A stretch of DNA of 64,000 nucleotides, from the NCBI GenBank assembly GCA_963978545.1, contig OZ021727.1, positions 89,952,447 through 90,016,446 on the forward strand, written 5' to 3'. The stretch is from Linyphia triangularis. Taxonomy: Eukaryota > Arthropoda > Arachnida > Araneae > Linyphiidae. The translations under genes were made by a program, and so were the position numbers. Numbering within the stretch: the first letter of the stretch is position 1; every line of letters begins with the position of its first letter. Positions 12,500 to 24,159 of this stretch are shown here, in pieces. A model generated the notes under the pieces. The model saw only the letters and a program-made list of their open reading frames with translations. It made no database searches and was not told the DNA's origin.

Positions 12500-12766
12500 C
12501 TTATTCCAGTCTGGTCTTCCCGGCTGCGTTCTGCTCTTAAGCCCTGTGATGAGATCCCGCTTCTCTTTCTTGTAGAGAAGATCAAGGGCCATCTGTAGTC
12601 CTACCGCCTTCATGTCCGTCCGTCTCAGGGCAGAAGTGATGTACATGTGGATGTCGAGGAAGCGGTCTTTCTCTTCCAGCTGCGCCTGCTCCACCTCGAG
12701 TTCGCTCAGAAGGTTGACGAACCACTCGAATGCTTTTTGGTGGCGGTTCAGCCAGAAGAAGTCCAC
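12500..12766 (-). CDS. NOX5: NOX5-type NADPH oxidase, exon 9 (NADPH lobe)
   Basis: This exon of 89 codons, phase 0 at both ends, begins VDFFWLNRHQKAFEWFVNLL and includes HMYITSALRRTDMKAVGLQ and the family signature GLKSRTQPGRPDWNK. The acceptor is TATTTCAG ending at 12767. The donor is AATAAG followed by GCAAGT, a GC-type donor; no GT donor nearby gives the phase needed to join exon 10 (VFKSIA). The edge of a Tc1/mariner-type foldback lies only 8 bases upstream of the exon, so the branch point and most of the pyrimidine tract are transposon sequence. A palindromic AT-rich foldback ends about 75 bases beyond the donor. Confidence 0.93.
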
Positions 12767-12774
12767 CTGAAATA

Positions 12775-13857
12775 CAGGGTGGTTATAATTAAAGTTACCC
12801 TGTTCAGGAGCCACGTAGAATCCGTCCTAATGAGCAGATTTTGATGAAACCTGGCACATACACTATATGGACCATGGGTTGGTTGTTTTCATATTATCTG
12901 GCGCCGTCAGCACCACGAGGGCTATAATGCGCCGAAACATTCGTCATTAGACAAGCCAACATACATTTACAAACACCCATGCCAACACGGGACTCGAACC
13001 CGCAACCTCGCGGTCTAGAAGCTAGCACGCTAACCACTATACCGTTTGGTCGGCATATGGACCATGGGGAAAAGTAATCTGCAATAAAAAAAAAATTGTA
13101 GTTCAAATTTTTACCACCAGGTGAAAAAGTGGCGCATAACGAACAAAAACCACAGATTAAAAACACAAATTTTTATTTAATTACAGCATATGATGTACAA
13201 TGTGCATTCCATTTATGTCAACCATATGCTCGAAGCGTGTTATAGCGTGTTCAACAGTAGTGCGAAGGGTTTCTCGATCATTTGCTGCAACATGAAGTGT
13301 TATGCTTGCTTTCATTTCAGGAAGAGTCCGTATACTCCCTCTCAATACACACGATCTTTCAGAAATCCCCACAACCAGAAATCATAGGGATTTAAGTCCG
13401 GAGAACGAGGAGGCCAGGCAGTCGAAAAACTTAATTCTGCAAAATTGAATGAGCTTACCAGAGTCAGCAGGTTTCATTTGTTGCACAACATGGATCTTTA
13501 TATGGATACCATTTTACAATGGATCGAAGAATCTTTTTAACTGTATACCAAGGGATAGACAAATCACGTGACACCTCTCGAGCACTTGTAGAACTTGAAT
13601 ATGTGGTTGACATAAATGGAATGCACATTGAACATATGCTGTAATTAAATAAAAATTTGTGTTTTCAATTTGTGGATTTTGTTCGTTATGCGCCACTTTT
13701 TCACCTGGTGTTAAAAATTTGAACTACAATTTTTTATTCCAGATTTCTTTTCCCCATTGTCCATATAGTGTATATGCCAAGTTTTCTCAAAATATGCTCA
13801 TTAGAACGGACTCTACGTGGCTCTAAACAGGGTAACTTTAATTATAACCACCCTGTA
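12775..13857. mobile_element. Tc1/mariner-type foldback with transposase remnant
   Basis: The ends are CAGGGTGGTTATAATTAAAG and its inverse, flanked by TA. The two arms are complementary over several hundred bases. The minus strand at 13181-13372 reads TLPEMKASITLHV and HAITRFEHMVDINGMHI, resembling the C-terminal tail of IS630/mariner-related DDE transposases. A SINE is nested at 12879-13054. The left edge lies 8 bases from the exon 9 acceptor. Confidence 0.8.
12879..13054 (-). mobile_element. tRNA-derived SINE, copy 3
   Basis: Same family, flanked by ATATGGACCATGGG at 12865-12878 and 13055-13068. Confidence 0.92.
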
Positions 13858-13862
13858 CATTG

Positions 13863-14510
13863 TAGACTGAGAGGCGACTGCATGTTTAGGTACCTCATCG
13901 AACATCATTCTGAATTTTTTTACAGAATACGTTGAAAACTTATAGGTTGCTGGTCTGCCGTGGCAAAAATGGCCGAAAATGGTTCCGAAATCGACTTCGA
14001 ACGAGTTGAACTAAATCCGATTGCCAATTATGTCATAACTTTACAAAACAATGAACCCACTGTTTGGTCTGGTATCCCAACGCAATTTGATTTTTAATGA
14101 AGAAGGGCGCAGACGATTTCTGACTTCCTGGGTCGGAAAACTAGCATATTTTAAAAGTGAGCCGAATTGGCGACATCAGTTACGTCATTAAGGGACGTAA
14201 TATTTATTTCCAACTCGGCTCATTTTTAAAAGAGGTATGTAAGCCGTCGCCAGATATCTGAATCGTCTGCAGCCTTTAATTGAAAATTAAAGAGCGAAGG
14301 GTTACTAAATAAAAAATAATGCTCATTATTTGGCAAGTTATGGCGTGTTTGGCACTCGAAATCAGTTCAACTCATTCCAAGTCGATTTTTGACCAGTTTC
14401 GGCCATTTTTGCCACTGCAGATCAGTGGATTCGTAATCTACTAACTTTAATCCACAGTTTGCAAAAAAAATTCGATGGGGTACATAAATATGCAGTCACC
14501 TCTCGGGCTA
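13863..14510. mobile_element. Palindromic MITE family P, copy 3
   Basis: TAGACTGAG start and CTCGGGCTA end, flanked by TTG (13860-13862, 14511-14513). It begins almost directly after the Tc1/mariner foldback. Confidence 0.85.
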
Positions 14511-15393
14511 TTGGTAACGGATATTAAAATTAACAAATAGATTAGGATTCACTTCCTCATCATCATTGGCACTACATCCCTTGTAGGGCCCTGGCCTCCC
14601 CTAAGAATTTTCGCCATTCTACCCAACTAGTAGCCTTTTGTTTCCAGTTCACTATTTCCATAAAATTTAAGGTATACATATACAATTGAGGTGATTTCCT
14701 TTAATTTTTAGATTATAATTTCAAACTTTTTGGAAGTATATCATAATTAAAAATAATGCATTTTTATATATAAACTTTATTTTTCCGTCAATTTTTTAAT
14801 CAGCTAATTGCAATTAAAGTAACTAATTAGGACATTATTAGAACATGCATAAATAAACTTGTAATTAACTTAGAGTTAATATTTTTATTGTAAATAAAAA
14901 TTATTATATTGACGCATGTTCCTACGGGAAATTTTGAATTTGGCTTCAATATTTATTTAATTATAAGTTTTTAAATAAAAAGTTTAAAAAAATACATAAT
15001 TTTTTAACAAAAAAATAAGATTAAAATATGCATAAAAAATTTGTTCATAACAATATATATATTAGATGCTCCATAGAAAACACATTCACAACTGTTTTCT
15101 ACAAAACAAAATTAGAATTTTGTAAATCGGACCATTTATTATGAAGTTATGACCGTTGGCGTAAAGTCATACAACACCAAAATGTAATTCTTCTGAAAAC
15201 GCGTTTAAAGTTTACTACACTAATGAACGTGATACAAAACAGGTACACAAAATCCACTGTAATTTAATAAGTAATTTGAGTCTCAGTAAGAAAATGGTAT
15301 CATTTTAATGATAATGAACTCGGGAATATTTTAAAACCAAAAAACAAAAACGCAGACTTGAGTCAAATTTCGAGATTCCTAAGGTATAGGTAT

Positions 15394-15864
15394 TGTTGCA
15401 CAAATTGTCTGTATATAGTGTAAATAGTGACGTATTATTTTAAAATTCTATTGTAATTTATTTTTATCTTATTTTATTTATTAAAAGCGATTATACAGGT
15501 TAGAAAAAAGGTGGCAACACCTAAAGCAATCGAGCAATTTCGAGATGCTTCTTTTTCGATGAATTGGCTGGAAATTTCGGGATTGTTCTCACGTGCCTGC
15601 TATATAAAGACCGGAGGTCGGGAAAGTTTTCAGATGTACTTCGGACTTCGTTGAAAGCTGATCGCGATCGCTTTGTTGACCTATTGGAGTGAGCTTGTAT
15701 AATCGCTATATTCAAAGCTGTTCTTATTGAAGCTTGTATTGAAGATTAATAGTGATTGCACTGTTATCTGTGAATAAATTTTTTTGAGTTTTTGGAAGAG
15801 AATAAATACTAGTTTTTATCTGAAAAACTGTCCCATTATTGCCTCAGTGGAAAAATTCATAACA
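15394..15864 (+). repeat. Left LTR of Ty3/Gypsy element
   Basis: 471 bp, TGTTGCAC at the start and ATAACA at the end, nearly identical to 18531-19001. GTAT target duplications lie outside (15390-15393, 19002-19005). A TATATAAAGAC promoter-like motif is at about 15601. Confidence 0.93.
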
Positions 15865-15865
15865 G

Positions 15866-15883
15866 TGGTGTCAGAAGTGGGAT
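15866..15883 (+). other. Primer binding site, tRNA-Leu type
   Basis: TGGTGTCAGAAGTGGGAT, one base after the LTR, is complementary to the 3' end typical of tRNA-Leu. Confidence 0.8.
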
Positions 15884-15914
15884 TTAGTCAACTCGAAAGC
15901 CGACTACTAGAGGA

Positions 15915-17645
15915 ATGATGGAAGACCAAATGAAGCAATTGATGGAAATGATTGCTGGAATGAAGGCCCAACAGGAATCCACTGCCGCCGAACTCGCCGC
16001 TACAATCACCATCAGCCAAGAATCAACCGCCGCTACAATCGCCACTTGTCAAGCCCGCCAAGAAACGACTAACGCTGAATTCGCCGCCGCAACCGCCGCC
16101 AGCCAAGAAGCGACATCATCAGATATTAAAGCTTTGCAAAACGCAACGTCATCGGACATTAAAGCTTTAGCCGCCAAGTGTGGAACAACATCTGCAGCAG
16201 TGAATGGAATCAAAGAAGATCTTGTGACTGTGAGGAATGAAATCGAAGAAAAGGTTTCCACCATGAAAGAAGAGCAGGAAAAGTTTCATGACGCTGTTGA
16301 AGAAAGGCTACGGAAAATTGAAACGGGGGAAGCTATGACCGTTGCAACGCCTAAATGGGATAATGTTTCCACTCCCTTCATTACGCCACGTTCCAACATC
16401 AAAGTAGCCACTTTTGATGGGAGGTCGTCTTGGCGCGTTTATCAAACGCAGTTTGAAATTATTGCTTCTGCGAATGGTTGGGACGATACTTCGAAAGCAT
16501 TCCATCTCGCAGCATCTCTTCGAGGTGAAGCTGCTGACATTTTACAGACACTACCTGAAGAGAAGCGGGGAGAATTCGTGGCGCTGGCAAGCGCGAGGAG
16601 CGACAGTCTTTCTATATCTGACGCCAATTCTTGAAGAGTTCCATTGGCCTTCTGCTGTCTCACTTTCAATTGCATTCTGTTGTAATCCTTTAGACGCTGC
16701 TCCCCAAACCTTAACTCCAACGCGCTCCCTGACTGTCCCCCGGATGTACGAGACGATCTTTCTCTGCAGTATTTCATCGACGCTATTCAAGATCCCGATG
16801 TGCAGCAGGCGGTAAGGTTATCCCAAAACAAAAACCTGAAGTCGGCCCTCGTGTACGCCATGAGAGTGGAAGCCGCACAGCTAGCTTCTGGAAAAGACCG
16901 ACGATATGTGTGTGGTGCATTAGCCGGGGATTCTTCTGACTTTGTCACCAGTAAGCTTCGAGAACTGGAAAGAAAAATTGATAGAATGATGAGAAGCTAT
17001 CCCGGAGCCAGGGATCGAAAGAGAAGAGTCATTTGCTGGCACTGCAAACCGGAAGGGCATCTACGACGTAACTGCCTTGATTTGAAAAAGAGAAGGGATA
17101 ACACTACCACGGAATCTCAACAACTGAATCTAAGAAGATTCCATCTCGCAGGGCAGAAGCTGCAATGTAGAACAGGTGAAGCCCCGACCAGTCGTTTCCA
17201 CGTTTCATCCCGACAAGGAGGAAACCAGGGTTTATTCGTGAAGGGGGAGATCAACGGAACTCCATGTCGTCTAATCGTCGATTCGGGAGCGAACGTAACG
17301 ATCGTAAGGACGGACGTGGCTCGTCGCCTGAACAGCCGACTCCTCTACACAGCGCCCTCTGTTTCGCTACAAACTGTGTCCGGTGGTAATATCTCTGTGC
17401 ATGGGAAATTAGAAGTGGACATTGCCCTTGGATTTAACACCTACAAGCACACCGTTTATGTTGCCGAAATTGTAGATCGGTGCATTCTCGGACTAGACTT
17501 TTTGAAGAAAAATAGAATTACGCTGAATTTTGAGAAAAGCAAGCTGCAAACATGGAGAGGCGAAGTTCCTTTGCACGATCTAGACATCAAAGAGCTGTGC
17601 CTATATCGGATTATGGCTCATGAAGACAATGTCAGAGAATGCTGA
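15915..17645 (+). pseudogene. Gypsy gag-protease gene broken by a microinversion
   Basis: A 577-codon frame from ATG at 15915 is interrupted only between 16595 and 16721, where the coding sequence reads correctly on the minus strand instead; before and after, the same frame is open. The N-terminus is an Ala/Thr-rich coiled-coil-like region (about residues 15-75). Capsid-like sequence follows (WRVYQTQFEIIASANGW, about 170-190), then after the inversion DDLSLQYFIDAIQDP. A zinc knuckle CWHCKPEGHLRRNC lies at about 17034-17075, and a retropepsin site LIVDSGANVTIV at about 17272-17307. Gag packages element RNA and the protease processes the polyprotein. The stop is at 17643-17645. Confidence 0.88.
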
Positions 17646-17946
17646 AGAGTCCACATCTATGAAAAGTACCTCTCCAGCCTCGGAAAAAGAACCGAAGAAA
17701 GCGACGTTGATGAAACCCTCCCAGGAAGTGGTTCATGTGGAAATGGACAAAGTTAGTGATGAGGGAATCGACATCCGTGCTCCTGTTACAAGCATTGAAC
17801 GGAGGTCCCGGGATCTGTCAGCTGCACCCGCGAATGATTCGGACGCAATCACAGAAAATCTTACTGAAGATGATGTTCGGTTGAATGGGAGTGGGAACGG
17901 CCCTTTCCGGAAGTTCATGTCCGGAGAGCAGACGACATTCATCTAA
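17620..17946 (+). pseudogene. Gypsy polyprotein linker fragment
   Basis: A 108-codon frame starts before the gag-protease stop and is rich in Ser, Glu and Lys. It stops where reverse transcriptase and RNase H should begin. Those domains and the integrase catalytic core are absent, so the element is deleted internally around 17940-17990. No motif is recognised in this linker. Confidence 0.5.
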
Positions 17947-17989
17947 AACGGAGTTCAAATCTTATCAACAACCAATCTCAAAATCATGT

Positions 17990-18478
17990 AACCAGCAAGA
18001 TGGGGATCAGAAACTTTCACCGCTTCTGTTGGCATACGGGAGTGCAACTCACGAGACCACCGGATTTTCTCCATCTCTAAAGATGTTTGGAAGAGACCTT
18101 AGGCTACCCTGCAACCTCCTCTTTGGACAACCACCGGACACTCCTTCCTCGCCAGTCCAGTATCTAGATGATCTGCGGGCACGTTTGGAAGCCGTACATC
18201 GGTTCGCCAGAGAGAGAGACAACATCATGACGGATCGCATGAAGATCCGGTACGATGCCAAGGCCAAGGACCGTTCATTCCAGGAAGGTGACAAGGTGTG
18301 GTTATGGAACCCTAAACGTCGGAAAGGACTCTCCCCTAAGCTCCAGACGAACTGGGAAGGGCCGTATGGGGTCCTTAAGAACAACGACGTCGTGGTGAGA
18401 ATTCAACGGACACCTTCCTGTAAACCTAGAGTTGTATACTACAATAGGCTAGCCCCATATTATGTTAGAAGTCATTGA
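17990..18478 (+). pseudogene. Gypsy integrase C-terminal fragment
   Basis: It encodes LSPLLLAYGSATHETTGFSP, MFGRDLRLP, then a basic segment and GDKVWLWNPKRRKGLSPKL, WEGPYGVL. This is the end of the integrase core and the GPY/F-type C-terminal domain of Ty3/Gypsy integrases. The catalytic DDE residues are missing, so it cannot integrate by itself. The open frame is longer upstream, but the homology begins near 17990. Confidence 0.85.
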
Positions 18479-18530
18479 ATGGCTTAAGGACTTCACTTCC
18501 CGGGACGTGCAGTCTTTAAGAAGGGGGAAA

Positions 18531-19001
18531 TGTTGCACAAATTGTCTGTATATAGTGTAAATAGTGACGTATTATTTTAAAATTCTATTGTAATTTATTT
18601 TTATCTTATTTTATTTATTAAAAGCGATTATACAGGTTAGAAAAAAGGTGGCAACACCTAAAGCAATCGAGCAATTTCGAGATGCTTCTTTTTCGATGAA
18701 TTGGCTGGAAATTTCGGGATTGTCCTCACGTGCCTGCTATATAAAGACCGGAGGTCGGGAAAGTTTTCAGATGTACTTCGGACTTCGTTGAAAGCTGATC
18801 GCGATCGCTCTGTTGACCTACTGGAGTGAGCTTGTATAATCGCTATATTCGAAGCTGTTCTTGTTGAAGCTTGTATTGAAGATTAATAGTGATTGCACTG
18901 TTATCTGTGAATAAATTTTTGTGAGTTTTCTGAAGAGAATAAATACTAGTTTTTATCTGAAAAACTGTCCCATCATTGCCTCAGTGGAAAAATTCATAAC
19001 A
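18531..19001 (+). repeat. Right LTR of Ty3/Gypsy element
   Basis: 471 bp, preceded by a polypurine tract AAGAAGGGGGAAA (18518-18530). Few differences from the left LTR indicate a fairly recent insertion. Confidence 0.93.
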
Positions 19002-19152
19002 GTATACCTTAAGTCTTCCTCGACCTGATCAATCTATCTAATTCTTGGTCTTCCTCTGGGTCTAGACCCATTAGGGTTTTCTTTTAGCAGTCTTCTAGTT
19101 GTTTTACCAGGCTGCATTCTCTCTACATGGCCCAGCCATAGGATTCTCCTTA

Positions 19153-19814
19153 TAGTCCGAGAGGCGACTGCAATTTTTGGACCTCATCGAACATCATTCT
19201 GAGTTTTTTTATAGAAATTAGAGAAAAGTGAGTGGATTACGAATCCACTGGTCTGCCGTGGCAAAAATGGCCGAAACTGATCCAAAATCGACTTGGTATG
19301 AGTTGAACTAAAATCCGATTGCCAAATATGTCATAACTTGCCAAAAATAGAACACACTTTTTCGTCTGGCAACCCACTTCATTTTGATTTTCAATGAGAA
19401 AAAGCGCAAACGATTTTTGATTTCTGGCTTGGAAAATGTGTATCTTTTAAAAGTAAGCCAAATTGGCGACATCAGTTACGTCATCCGTGACGTAATGTTT
19501 ATTGCCAACTTGGCTCCCTTTTAATAGATGCAAGTAGACCGTCGCCAGATATCTAAATCGTCTGCAACCTTCTTAATTGATAATTAAAGAGTGAGGGTTA
19601 CCAAATAAAAAAAACGCTCATTATTTGGCAAGTTATGGCGCATTTGGCAATTGGATTTAGTTCAACTTATAAAAAGTCGATTTTTGACCAGTTTCGGCCA
19701 TTTTTGCCACGGCAGACCAGTGGATTCGTAATCTACTCACTTTTCTCTAATTTCTATAAAAAAATCAGAATGATGTTCGATGAGGTCCAAAAATTGCAGT
19801 CGCCTCTCAGTCTA
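19153..19814. mobile_element. Palindromic MITE family P, copy 4
   Basis: TAGTCCGAG to CTCAGTCTA ends with TTA on both sides (19150-19152, 19815-19817). It is inserted in the LINE relic. Confidence 0.88.
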
Positions 19815-20164
19815 TTATCTCTGTGACTATATCCAATTCTTTGTTACAATCATAGATTTCTTTGTTCTAATTCTCCATTCGTCGTTTTCACACACCGCTC
19901 TGAAAATTCTTCTTAGTATCTTTCTTCCCCATACTCTCAACAACTCCTCATCACACTTTCTCTTTTAAAGTCCAAGTTTCAGAGACATATAAAACAATTG
20001 ATCTAATGATGACTCTGCACACAAGAAACTCTTTAGCTTTCTATTTAAGTATGATGATCGTGTAGCTTTTGTAATGCATAATAGCAGCGGCGATCCTGTT
20101 TTCAGGATTTATATCCACTTTGGACAATGTTGCTAAAATCTGATATAATAATATCTATTATCTA

Positions 20165-20690
20165 TACACCGGATGTCCCAAAAATGACCGACGGTTTAAA
20201 AAAAATCAAAATTAAAAAAATAGATTCGGAAGGCGATAGAAATTAACGGTTTGCTTCATTATGCTTAAGTAACCATTGAATTTATTCTCACCAATTTTCA
20301 AAATTAGTTACAAAGCTCGTCAGTAGATGGCGCTGCTATTCTGTACGCATTCCGACCGGTATTATTTCTATATCCTAGCGTATGCTTCGAAAATGGTTTA
20401 TTCGCTAGAACAGCGTATTTTTATTGTTCTGTAGTTTCATCACCTGGACTACAGTTGTTGTTGCAAATGATGGTTATTTTGAAAACATTGCTTTGTAGTT
20501 TTTCCTAGTCACCAGCGCCATCTGTTGACGAACTTTGTTAATAACTTTGAAAATTGGTACGAATAAATTCCCTGGTTAGTAAAGCAGAATGCAGCAAACC
20601 GTAAATTTCTATCACCTTCAGTTTTTTCAAATTGATTTTTCAAATCGTTGAGCGTCGGTCATTTTTGGAGACCCGATGCATAAAACTGAG
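20165..20690. mobile_element. Foldback MITE of mariner type
   Basis: The ends read ACACCGGATGTCCCAAAAAT and, inverted, a CGTCGGTCATTTTTGG end. The arms are complementary around an internal AGATGGCGCTG/GCGCCATCTG pair. It has no transposase frame. Confidence 0.65.
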
Positions 20691-20699
20691 TGTCTGTAC

Positions 20700-21356
20700 G
20701 TCTGAATCTTATACAAATACACATTTTTGCACATTGGGGAACAAAATTTGGCACATAGAAGCTTTAGTACTATGATATTATAGAGAGACACTTTTTAATT
20801 TAATTAAAAGTGGCTTTTATTAAAATGTAACGACGTCAAAAAAATTCTTGGAATGGAAACGATACTTTTTGTTTCATCTGAATTAAAACAAAAGTTATTT
20901 TAATGTATCTCTCTTATTTTCTAATTTTTTGTATTTTTTTTGTATTATATTCGTTTGTTCGATAAACAGTTTCAATATTACTGTAATATTTCCGTACATT
21001 TATTCTCAATCGCGACCGTAAACAAGTTTTACCCATGCGCGGTTTGAAATTGTAATACCCCATAATGATTATAAATACCGAATGTAAATATAGCTGCGAA
21101 TATTATTGAAATTGATCGAAAACTTTAAAATTATTGACATTTGTTGATTTTTCTTTCCATGTAATTATTTATTTATTGCCTTTAGATTTTGACAGTGAAT
21201 ATTGGATTCCTTATTTAGATTCTTTTAAAAAAATTTACAGTGTTTTTTTCCTGAGTGTCAAGTTCCATATATTATTTAATCTAGAATTGAATGGAATTTT
21301 TGTATTTTACGTGTTTAACTATTCCCACACGACTATATTTTGCAATTTATACCAGA
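20700..21356. other. AT-rich stretch, nothing recognised
   Basis: Chance open frames only (for example 21134-21364, hydrophobic and AT-driven). Confidence 0.5.
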
Positions 21357-23178
21357 CTAGCTGAATACCCGTGCTGCGCTACGAAATTTTACCATTAGCA
21401 TTTTAGCGATCAAAAGACATTCATGTATTCTACACTTCAGACGTTTGCTCCCATTTCGATCCCGACAAATTGATTTATCAAAATAGGAACTTTCCTTTGT
21501 TGACATTTTAAACGAAATTTATAATTGTGAATAGTAAACTGGAATAGTTTATTGTGTTTATGTTTGCTCTTAGTTCTAAATTTCAAAGTAGTAGCTGTAT
21601 TGGAATTAAGTTAATTAGACATTAAGTTAATCCTCGTATAGTTTCAATGTTGCGTCGTCTTTTCATCCCTTAAAAATTCGTTAATCGATATTGGAATGAC
21701 TTATTTTTTAACATTTGCAAAAAAATATCAGAAAAATGACTACATTGGAAGAGGAACATTCGGATATCCCTCGTTTGGAACATTTAACCCCTTTTCGACC
21801 CCTTAAAGTTGGTTAATCGAGAACAGAATAGCTTACTTTTTCTATGTTTAATCTTATTTGACATTTGTACCAAATTTCCGAGTTGTGACCATATGGGAAG
21901 TGGTACATTAGAATATTCCTCGTTTGGAACGTTTAACCCCTTTTCCACCCCTTGATCCACCCGAGATCGGAATAGTTTACTTTTTCTGCGTTTGTCTTTA
22001 TTGATATTCACACCAGTTTTCAGAATTGTGAAAATATGAGAAGTAGGACATTCGAATATATCGCTCGTTTGGAACGTTTAACCCCTTTTTGACCTCTTAA
22101 AGTGGGTTAATCGAGATCGGAATAGCTTACTTTTTCTATGTTTACCATTGTTGACATTTGTACCAATTCTTAGAGTTGTGACCATATAGGAAGTGGTACA
22201 TTCGAATATCCCTCGTTTGGAACGTTTAACCCCTTTTTGACCTCTTAGAATGGGTAAATAGAGATCGGAATAGCTTACTTTTTATACGTTTGTTTTTGTT
22301 GATACTTGCACCAGATTTCAGAGTTGTGACGAAAGGGGAAGTAGGACATTCGAATATCCCTCGTTTGGAACGTTTAACCCCTGTTCTACCCCTTAAAGTG
22401 GGTTAATCGAGATCGGAATAACTTACTTTTTCTTCGTTTGTCTTTATTGATATTCTCAAACATTTTTAGAGTTGCGACGAAATGAGAAGTAGGACATTCG
22501 AATATTCCTCGTTTGGAACGTTTAACCCCTTTTCGAGCCCTTAAAGTGGGTTAATCGAGATCGGAATAGTTTACTTTTTCTATTTTTACCATTGTTGATA
22601 TTTGTGCCGATTTTCAGAGTTGTGACTATGTGGGAAGTAGGATTTTCGAATGTCCCCCGTTTGGAACGTTTAACCTCTTTTCGACCCCTTAAAGTGGGTT
22701 AATCGAGATCGGAATAGTTTACTTTTTCTATTTTTACCATTGTTGATATTTGTGCCGATTTTCAGAGTTGTGACTATGTGGGAAGTAGGATTTTCGAATG
22801 TCCCCCGTTTGGAACGTTTAACCCCTTTTCGACCCCTTAAAGTGGGTTAATCGAGATCGGAATAGTTTACTTTTTCTATTTTTACCATTGTTGATATTTG
22901 TGCCGATTTTCAGAGTTGTGACTATGTGGGAAGTAGGATTTTCGAATGTCCCCCGTTTGGAACGTTTAACCCCTTTTCGACCCCTTAAAGTGGGTTAATC
23001 GAGATCGGAATAGTTTACTTTTTCTATTTTTACCATTGTTGATATTTGTGCCGATTTTCAGAGTTGTGACTATGTGGGAAGTGGGAGAATTAGTGATGAG
23101 TGAGTCAGTGAGTGAGTGAGTGAGTGAGTGAATCAGTGAGTGAATCAGTGAGTGAGGGCTTTGCCTTATATATATAGA
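21357..23178 (-). mobile_element. Non-autonomous Helitron H1, copy a, with minisatellite core
   Basis: On the minus strand it starts TCTATATATATAAGGCAAAG and ends with a hairpin (CGTAGCGCAGCACG), then GGTATTCAGCTAG. TC at 5' and CTAG at 3' with a hairpin about 10 bases inside are the Helitron signature. Most of the interior (about 21770-23090) is roughly nine copies of a ~146-bp unit containing CGTTTGGAACGTTTAACCCC. A (GTGA)n tract lies near 23095-23155. Confidence 0.8.
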
Positions 23179-23340
23179 AGAGTTGTATTTCATTTGCGAT
23201 TATATTTCCTTTGTGCTTTATTTTGGTCGTGATAATGATTTGGTAAGGGAGAATCATGTTACTTTTTCCTTTATATACTATAATTTTTTTTGAAGAATAC
23301 TTTTTCGATACAGATGTAGCAAAGGATATCTATTTCATGC

Positions 23341-23367
23341 AATTTTTTTTTTTTTTTTTTTTTTTAC
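23341..23367. repeat. Poly-T tract
   Basis: Homopolymer T run. Confidence 0.8.
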
Positions 23368-23499
23368 GGATAAGAGTGGTTCCTGGCTACGGGCTTTGTT
23401 TAAAATTATATTTTAATTTATTATTTATAATTTAACTTAATTTTATTATTTATTGGTTAATTTTATTTATGTTACGATACAGTGTTTTTGATTTTGGTG

Positions 23500-23960
23500 A
23501 GTTTTCTGATTGCAAATATTTAAACACAAGTTATTTAAAAACATTAGTCATTTAAATATTTGAGAAAAGAAAATGCCTCAAAACCAGTCCGATCAAAACA
23601 CACGACAAAATCTGTGACGTCAAGGGTTCCTACTGTTTCTATGGTTATCGTGAAGTTTCTGGTAAATAGTTGGCTCTAGTAGACCATTGCCATATCACGA
23701 ACAGGTTGGCGCGATTTGCGAGAAACTTGCCAAAACTTGTTTCCGCTGCAGCATTTCAAGCCAAGATGCTTGGGAAACCTTGGTGTCACATTCAATTCGA
23801 TCCGAATGAATCGTTTTCTTGCCAACGTCTAACAGGGAAACTTTGATTATAAATTAAAAAAAAACCATTGAGCAGAAATTTTTTTGTTTATGGCCTTATC
23901 GGAACATTTATTAAAAACATTTTGAATAAAAAAAAAATACGTGAATTGTTCATTGTATTC
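23500..23960 (+). repeat. Interspersed repeat family R, copy 1
   Basis: It shares about 430 bases with 45890-46330 and, inverted, 54960-55620 (for example AAAATCTGTGACGTCAAG and TTTCTATGGTTATCGTGA-like blocks). No coding sequence or clear termini. Confidence 0.6.
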
Positions 23961-24159
23961 TCTGCTCATTTAAGCCAAAATCTGAATTTTTATTCTCTTT
24001 TTTTGAGGCCATCTATTCATATTTACACTGTTATGCTACGAGATTTCTCGCAAGTGAACAAAGATCGCAAGTAATGAAAGTACGGGATAACTCGTAGTAG
24101 GCGTCCAGGGCAAGTGAGCAACCTACGAGATATCTCGTAGTTGGCAGTCAACGTGTTAA

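Larger units (their letters stand above)
14672..19011. mobile_element. TTAA-flanked element, family T (contains the Gypsy element)
   Basis: The ends are GGTATACATATACA on the left and a GTATACC end near 19008, each flanked by TTAA. Removing it rejoins the LINE frame across a single TTAA. About 720 bp of its own sequence remain, split by the LTR element. Related copies are at 32308-33014 and 48914-49619, and a partial one at about 39250-39735. The TTAA duplication suggests piggyBac or Kolobok; no transposase is present. Confidence 0.75.
14553..20155 (-). pseudogene. LINE 3' end (reverse transcriptase C-terminus), interrupted
   Basis: On the minus strand, 19815-20155 and 19006-19152 read, with stops and shifts, ETWTLKEK, ILRRIFRAVCENDEWRIRT, WLGHVERMQPGKTTRR and GRPRIR, the C-terminal region of RTE/Jockey-like LINE reverse transcriptases. 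The frame resumes at 14652 as FMEIVNWKQKATSWVEW and EARALQGM, then a stop and a GATGATGAGG-type tail. A TTAA element and palindromic MITE family P copy 4 split it. The 5' portion is missing. Confidence 0.8.

Noticed and set aside
21784..22011. 75-codon frame shared with 30379-30606
   Set aside because: Both lie in Helitron minisatellite; identity follows from recent DNA similarity and there is no domain.
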